Shown here piece by piece: positions 42,382 to 42,987 of a stretch of 42,987 bases of DNA (positions are counted from its first letter, which is position 1; each line of letters opens with the position of its first letter). A program made the translations under genes and the position numbers. A model generated the notes under the pieces. That model was not told the DNA's origin, ran no database searches, and worked only from the letters and a program-made list of their open reading frames with translations. Source of the stretch: an uncultured Calothrix sp. (GTDB taxonomy: Bacteria > Cyanobacteriota > Cyanobacteriia > Cyanobacteriales > Nostocaceae); contig CALJJQ010000048.1 in assembly GCA_937973965.1 (NCBI GenBank), positions 1-42,987 on the forward strand, in the 5' to 3' direction.

Positions 42382-42987
42382 TCACCTTTGACTCATCAAA
42401 TCAATTAACCAATTAACCGCACTTCCTACCGTTGCAACTTGAACGGATTCGGGAATTGGTGGACGTTTCACCATAATGACGGGAATATTTAACTCCCTTG
42501 CAGCGATGATTTTCCCATAGGTTGCGTCTCCACCACTGTTCTTACTCACTATGTGATCGATATCATGGGTCAAAAGTAAATCGCGATCGCTTTCCCAAGT
42601 AAATGGTCCCCTGTCCAAAATAATTTCTCCCCTTGGAATCTCCCCACCCGTTGGTGGGTCAATCATTCGCATCAAAAACCAAATTTTCTCTAACCGAACA
42701 AAGGTGCTAATTTCCTGTCTCCCAATCGTTAAAAAGACTCGCTGACCAACATTTTCCAGGATTTCTGCTGCTTGCTCTAGGTTTTCCACCTCAATCCAAT
42801 TATCTCCTGGTTGTTTTTCCCAAGCTGGTCGCACTAGGATTAAATGGGGTATGTGACATTGTTGCGCTGCGATCGCTGTGTGAATCGATATCTGAGCTGC
42901 AAAGGGATGGGTTGCATCAATTACTGCTTCGATCTGCATCTGCTGTAAATAATTCCTCAGTCCCCCAATTCCCCCAAACCCACCTAT
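42382..42987 (-). CDS. cobK: Precorrin-6A reductase, N-terminus beyond window edge
   Basis: The frame is open to the window edge, so the gene is cut at its 5' end; 201 residues are visible and some 35-45 are missing. The visible start VGGFGG-like IGGFGGIGGLRNYLQQ, then VIDATHPFAAQISIHT, is the conserved centre of CobK/CbiJ. Later blocks are ENVGQRVFLTIGRQE, MRMIDPPTGGEIPRGEIILDRGPFTWESDRDLL and SKNSGGDATYGKIIAAREL. It reduces the precorrin-6A (or cobalt-precorrin-6A) macrocycle in cobalamin synthesis. The internal ATG at 42937-42939 is not the start, since family sequence lies upstream of it. Confidence 0.93.
   Translation of the reverse strand: MGGFGGIGGLRNYLQQMQIEAVIDATHPFAAQISIHTAIAAQQCHIPHLILVRPAWEKQPGDNWIEVENLEQAAEILENVGQRVFLTIGRQEISTFVRLEKIWFLMRMIDPPTGGEIPRGEIILDRGPFTWESDRDLLLTHDIDHIVSKNSGGDATYGKIIAARELNIPVIMVKRPPIPESVQVATVGSAVNWLIDLMSQR

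Overview
The window comes from a filamentous, probably heterocystous (Nostocales-type) cyanobacterium. This rests on many HIP1 octamers (GCGATCGC), AT-rich intergenic DNA full of short tandem repeats of the GGATTTTAGATTTT type, a photosystem I biogenesis protein (BtpA), a phycobiliprotein lyase of the CpcS/CpeS family, a thylakoid-lumen type cyclophilin, a VKOR-thioredoxin fusion and double-glycine CTB-type peptides. I cannot name the species from sequence alone.

Layout. 1-139: right end of an IS5-like element abutting coaBC. 127-2845 (minus): coaBC, a DUF2555 gene and a carboxylesterase. 2846-3361: repeats and a 44-codon ORF. 3362-5252: a SIMPL-domain gene converging on three tandem double-glycine peptide genes. 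5915-10018: lumenal cyclophilin, DedA protein, VKOR fusion, btpA. 10019-10825: an 0.8-kb gap with a good promoter and a candidate structured RNA. 10826-15061: rimO, a DEAD-box helicase and aroC. 15088-26352: DUF2809 protein, CocE hydrolase, secreted pentapeptide protein, oligopeptidase B, several hypothetical genes, a DUF1400/alpha-beta hydrolase and an EamA exporter. 27116-32834: dxs, rpsP-khpA, and clpB converging on them. 33461-35142: a zinc-ribbon membrane protein and a ProA-like protein without the catalytic cysteine. 35573-42987: CpcS/U lyase, a ribbon-helix-helix gene inside a miniature IS200/IS605-like element, a phosphatase, DUF2470, a Tat lipoprotein binding protein, a secreted protein, a receiver-only regulator, DUF2294 and cobK (cut by the window edge).

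Most genes are single housekeeping transcription units. Plausible co-transcribed groups are rpsP-khpA, the 135-aa membrane gene with the proA-like gene, perhaps rimO-helicase, and the three CTB-type genes. CoA, isoprenoid, chorismate and cobalamin synthesis, photosystem and phycobilisome assembly, ribosome maturation and protein quality control are represented. There are no tRNA or rRNA genes, no CRISPR array and no prophage that I can see.

The intergenic DNA is the unusual part. At least 13 copies of a 25-35 bp palindrome with consensus arms GTAGAGACG/CGTCTCTAC lie between genes. Both halves of the palindrome change together, which gives three core types. They sit within or beside several families of roughly 90-135 bp miniature inverted-repeat elements. 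The leading candidates for something new are the promoter-driven structured RNA upstream of rimO, the CTB-type gene triplet with a conserved intergenic hairpin, the cysteine-less ProA paralogue, the RHH gene carried by a miniature IS200/IS605-like element, and the modular miniature elements with shared ends and different palindromic cores.
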